The translations under genes were made by a program, and so were the position numbers. Shown here one piece after another: positions 61,801 through 64,000 of a stretch of 64,000 nucleotides of DNA (position 1 is the first letter of the stretch; each line of letters begins with the position of its first letter). Origin of the DNA: Nostoc sp. FACHB-110 (GTDB lineage Bacteria; Cyanobacteriota; Cyanobacteriia; Cyanobacteriales; Nostocaceae); assembly GCF_014697425.1 (NCBI RefSeq), contig NZ_JACJRU010000001.1, positions 248,001 to 312,000 of the forward strand, in the 5' to 3' direction. Below the pieces are notes generated by a model. The model worked only from the letters and a program-made list of their open reading frames with translations. It ran no database searches and was not told the DNA's origin.

Positions 61801-64000
61801 GGCAATGCTCCTTTTTCAGCTTTTTGTTACGCCTGTTATGGCATTTTATTAAATGGATTTTTACAAGATATAGAAACAGCAGAAAAAGTTGGCAACCTAG
61901 CACTAGCATTAACTCACAAATTTAATATTAGTGATATCAAACCCACCGTTTTTTATGTTGTAGGTGCGTTTATCACCTATTTAAATTCACCTCTACAAAA
62001 GTCTGTCCAGTTAATGTTAGAAGGCTACAAAATCGCCTTAGATACTGGCAATGTCTATTATGTAGGTTTTAACGCCAAAGATATCTGTCAATATTCCTAT
62101 TTTTTAGGACGAGAATTGCCTGGTTTAGAACAAGAAATTCAAGCCTACACTCACGTTTTAGAAAATTTTAAACAAGGCACAACTCTCAATTATTGTCGTA
62201 TATTTTGGCAAACAGTTTTAAATTTATTGGGTAAGGCTGATAACATCTGTAATTTGACAGGTGACGTAATCCAAGAAGAAGAGTTTGTCACTCACTTAAT
62301 TAATACACAAGAGTTTACCGGACTGCATTATTTTTCGCTGCATAAATTGATTCTTTGTTATTTATTTGGCAACATCACTTTAGCAGTTAAAACTGCAGAT
62401 CAAGCTAGAGAATATTTAGCTGCAGGTACTGGTTATGCCACAGTGCCAATATTTTACTTTTATGATTCACTAACAGCACTGGCAGAGTATTCCCAAGCTA
62501 CTGTTTCTCAGCAAGAACAACTACTAGAAAGAGTTAAAGAAAACCAACGTAAAATGCAGACATGGGTGCATAGTGCCCCCATGAATTATTCGCATAAATT
62601 TGAATTAGTAGAAGCTGAAAAATGTCGAGTTCTGCAACAAAGAGGTCAAGCTGCTGATATCTATGATCGCGCAATTGTTGGCGCGAAAATTAATGGCTAC
62701 ATTCAAGAAGAAGCACTCGCCAATGAACTCGCGGCGAGATTTTATCTAGAGTGGAACAAAGAGCCGATTGCTCAAATGTATCTAGCAAATGCTTATTACT
62801 GTTACCTAAATTGGGGTGCAGTCGCCAAAGTCAAGCATTTAGAATCTCAATATGCTCAATTTATTACTGTACTTCTTCAGCAACAGGATGCTAATTCCTC
62901 TCACTTGAGTGGAATTACAACCATTGGCTTAGAACAAAGCAGTTCTAGCGTGACTGAGGTTTTAGATTTAGCAACAGTTATGAAGGCCTCTCATGCACTG
63001 GCGGGAGAAATTGAATTAGAAAAATTATTGACAACTTTAATGCAGGTAGTCAGCGAAAATGCTGGAGCCGAAAAATCTGTACTTTTGTTGCTTCAGGATG
63101 ATAATTGGGTAATTGCGGCGCAAAAAAGTAGTAAACGACTGATAACAATAGATAATATCAATCAAGGTATCAATTCCCACGAACAACTCAGAAAAAACCT
63201 TGGTCTAATCAACTTAAAATCGCTACCACTGTCAGATAGTCAAGATATTCCTTCTTCAGTTATTAATTATGTTTCACGTACTTGTGAAACTCTTGTACTA
63301 GATGATGCGCGCACTGAAATTAACTTTTTAAATGATCCTTATATTATGCAATGGCAACCAAAAAGTTTGCTGTGTACACCTATTCACAATCGTGGGAAGC
63401 TAATTGGCATTTTATACCTAGAAAATAGTTTAACAACGGGAGCTTTTACCCAAAAACGCTTGGAAGTTTTACATCTTTTGACAGCCCAGGCTGCCATATC
63501 ATTGCAAAATGCCATCCTTTATCACAATCTAGCTTTAGCAAAAACTCAATTAGAAGAGTATAGCCATAGCTTAGAGCATAAAGTACAACAGAGAACCCAA
63601 GAATTGCATGAAAAAAATCAACATTTGTCAGAAACTTTAGAAAAATTGCAACATACACAAACCCAACTAATTCAAACAGAAAAAATGTCTTCTTTGGGGC
63701 AGATGGTAGCTGGTGTTGCTCATGAAATTAATAATCCGATTAATTTTATTTATGGTAATATATCCCATGCCGAAGAATATTTACAACAGATATTACAGAT
63801 AGTTGATTTATATCATTACTACTATCCTCAACCATTTAGTGAGATTCAAAAAGCTCTAGAAGATGTAGATTTTAATTTTCTCAAATCCGACCTCAAAAAA
63901 TTATTACAATCGATGACCATTGGGGCGGAAAGAATTCGCCAAATTGTACTTTCTTTGCGTAATTTTGCCCGACTAGATGAAGCGGAAATGAAGTATGTTG
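58879..64000 (+). CDS. HstK-type hybrid kinase, cut by the right edge
   Basis: An open frame from ATG 58879 (MVKNRAEIPGYRISETIYIS) runs to the window end, 1707 codons, and is a paralogue of the 1802-residue kinase at 20345-25753. In order: Ser/Thr kinase (catalytic VIHKDIKPANILIN, TLAYLSPEQTGRMN), AAA ATPase (P-loop GSSGIGKTAIV, about 353; VIFLDDLQWADT), helical repeats, GAF (about 1357-1540), coiled coil and DHp helix with His (GVAHEINNPINF, about 1611). The HATPase domain lies past the edge. The frame stays continuous at the points tested, so it looks intact. Relative to the first copy, the coiled coil before the DHp helix is longer. Confidence 0.88.
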   Translation, partial: MVKNRAEIPGYRISETIYISTRTLVYRGWRESDQTPIVIKLLKSSYPSPIELVQFKNQFAITNILNVPGVVRIYSLESFQNRLALILEDFGGISLKEYTALSRKGRDQTENQENELVGNYHFLREFLEIAIALADILADLYNYQVIHKDIKPANILINPTTKQVKLIDFSIASVLTKETQLSTSPAVLEGTLAYLSPEQTGRMNRGIDYRTDFYSLGVTFYELLTRQLPFQSHDLMELVHCHIAKQPTPVHYLNPVIPTQLSAIVDKLMAKNAEDRYQSALGLKYDLEICLSQLTAGGSIPEFTLAEKDICDRFVIPEKLYGREVEVQKLLTSFERVRQGNAELMLISGSSGIGKTAIVNEVHKPITRQRGYFIKGKFDQLNRNIPFLALVQAFRDLMTQLLTESDTQIETWKTKILATLGENGQVIIEVIPELERIIGKQPAVPELSGSAVQSRFNLLFQKFIQVFTTQEHPLVIFLDDLQWADTASLKLMQLLMSEASNTYLLVIGAYRDNEVSSAHPLMLTIEEMRQAEITVNHIVLAPLTEMQLNELIADTLKYSLQQSLKITKLVYQKTKGNPFFTNQFLKSLYEDRLIKFVNQTGAWQCDINQIRAMSFTQDIVEFVTQQLHKLPSQAQDILKLAACIGNQFDLETLAIVYEKSSTETAAILWTVLKDGLILPSGEGYKLFQNKSTVIDNVLVNHHSAISANGHHSITISYKFLHDRVQQAAYSLIPPNQKGETHLKIGRLLLSNISECKLEEVIFEIVNQLNFGVELITQQQERDRLAQLNLLAGRKAKSATAYWVATEYLTTGISLLRDDCWQSQYDLALALHELAADAAYLCGAYAKMEELAQTVIQHTKTPLDRVSIYETKIQAHTAQNDVLGAIAIARQGMSQLGLIFPEVPTQQDIQQALEEVATLIAEHDIAQLLDLPFMTAQDKLAITRIAANVAPAVYIAEQNLFPLLILSQIKASILYGNAPFSAFCYACYGILLNGFLQDIETAEKVGNLALALTHKFNISDIKPTVFYVVGAFITYLNSPLQKSVQLMLEGYKIALDTGNVYYVGFNAKDICQYSYFLGRELPGLEQEIQAYTHVLENFKQGTTLNYCRIFWQTVLNLLGKADNICNLTGDVIQEEEFVTHLINTQEFTGLHYFSLHKLILCYLFGNITLAVKTADQAREYLAAGTGYATVPIFYFYDSLTALAEYSQATVSQQEQLLERVKENQRKMQTWVHSAPMNYSHKFELVEAEKCRVLQQRGQAADIYDRAIVGAKINGYIQEEALANELAARFYLEWNKEPIAQMYLANAYYCYLNWGAVAKVKHLESQYAQFITVLLQQQDANSSHLSGITTIGLEQSSSSVTEVLDLATVMKASHALAGEIELEKLLTTLMQVVSENAGAEKSVLLLLQDDNWVIAAQKSSKRLITIDNINQGINSHEQLRKNLGLINLKSLPLSDSQDIPSSVINYVSRTCETLVLDDARTEINFLNDPYIMQWQPKSLLCTPIHNRGKLIGILYLENSLTTGAFTQKRLEVLHLLTAQAAISLQNAILYHNLALAKTQLEEYSHSLEHKVQQRTQELHEKNQHLSETLEKLQHTQTQLIQTEKMSSLGQMVAGVAHEINNPINFIYGNISHAEEYLQQILQIVDLYHYYYPQPFSEIQKALEDVDFNFLKSDLKKLLQSMTIGAERIRQIVLSLRNFARLDEAEMKYV

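Overview
The window is chromosomal DNA of a filamentous, heterocyst-type cyanobacterium (Nostocales, Nostoc/Anabaena/Calothrix-like). This is inferred from the many GCGATCGC (HIP1) octamers, the short dispersed fold-back repeats and 7-base tandem repeats between genes, an SLH-domain OprB-type porin, DUF2214 and Nif11 proteins, and two giant Ser/Thr-kinase/AAA/GAF/histidine-kinase proteins (HstK type). No tRNA, rRNA or CRISPR array was seen.

Layout. 1-5.7 kb: an edge fragment of a small antitoxin-like gene, an osmoprotectant-type ABC operon (ATPase, permease, lipoprotein), a lone UgpC/MalK-type sugar ABC ATPase, a TnpB transposon relic and a CDF metal-efflux pump. 5.9-19.3 kb: first organosulfur block, with two DszC/SfnB-type flavin oxidoreductases, a porin, an unknown polytopic membrane protein, a sodium:solute symporter with a small membrane partner, an SfnG-like dimethylsulfone monooxygenase, an SsuD-type flavin monooxygenase and, overlapping it, a LysR regulator fused to an SsuA-like solute-binding domain. 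19.4-25.8 kb: two small proteins and the first HstK kinase. 26.2-34.7 kb: a peptide-secretion island with a helix-turn-helix protein, a C39-peptidase ABC exporter with an N-terminal cyclic-nucleotide-binding-like domain, an HlyD adaptor and a parvulin-type isomerase on the plus strand. Facing them on the minus strand are five short double-glycine precursors and a Cys-rich protein. Two of the precursors (47 aa) have nearly identical genes. 35.2-36.5 kb: a DHFR/RibD-like reductase and an AraC regulator. 36.8-56.7 kb: second sulfur/xenobiotic block (methyltransferase, two GSTs, 2-oxoglutarate-type oxygenase, arylsulfotransferase-like propeller, MFS exporter, cyclase-family hydrolase, ABC exporter, SsuA-like lipoprotein, aldo/keto reductase, DsbA/HCCA-isomerase-like protein, esterase, amidohydrolase, NtaA/DszA-type monooxygenase, and a flavoprotein plus 2[4Fe-4S] ferredoxin pair). 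57.6-58.3 kb: an unusual all-helical, His/Glu-rich protein. 58.9-64 kb: a second HstK-type kinase cut by the right edge.

How the parts fit. The two sulfur blocks read as a scavenging system that takes up sulfonates/sulfones, desulfonates them with reduced-flavin monooxygenases and processes the carbon skeletons. The LysR-SsuA fusion is the obvious candidate sensor. The peptide island is self-contained: the exporter's C39 domain should cut after GG and release cores of 14-17 residues, and no recognisable core-modifying enzyme lies beside it. These two systems are the most interesting content. Mobile DNA is mostly small: a 115-bp element present twice with TA-type ends, several other fold-back elements, and one decayed TnpB.
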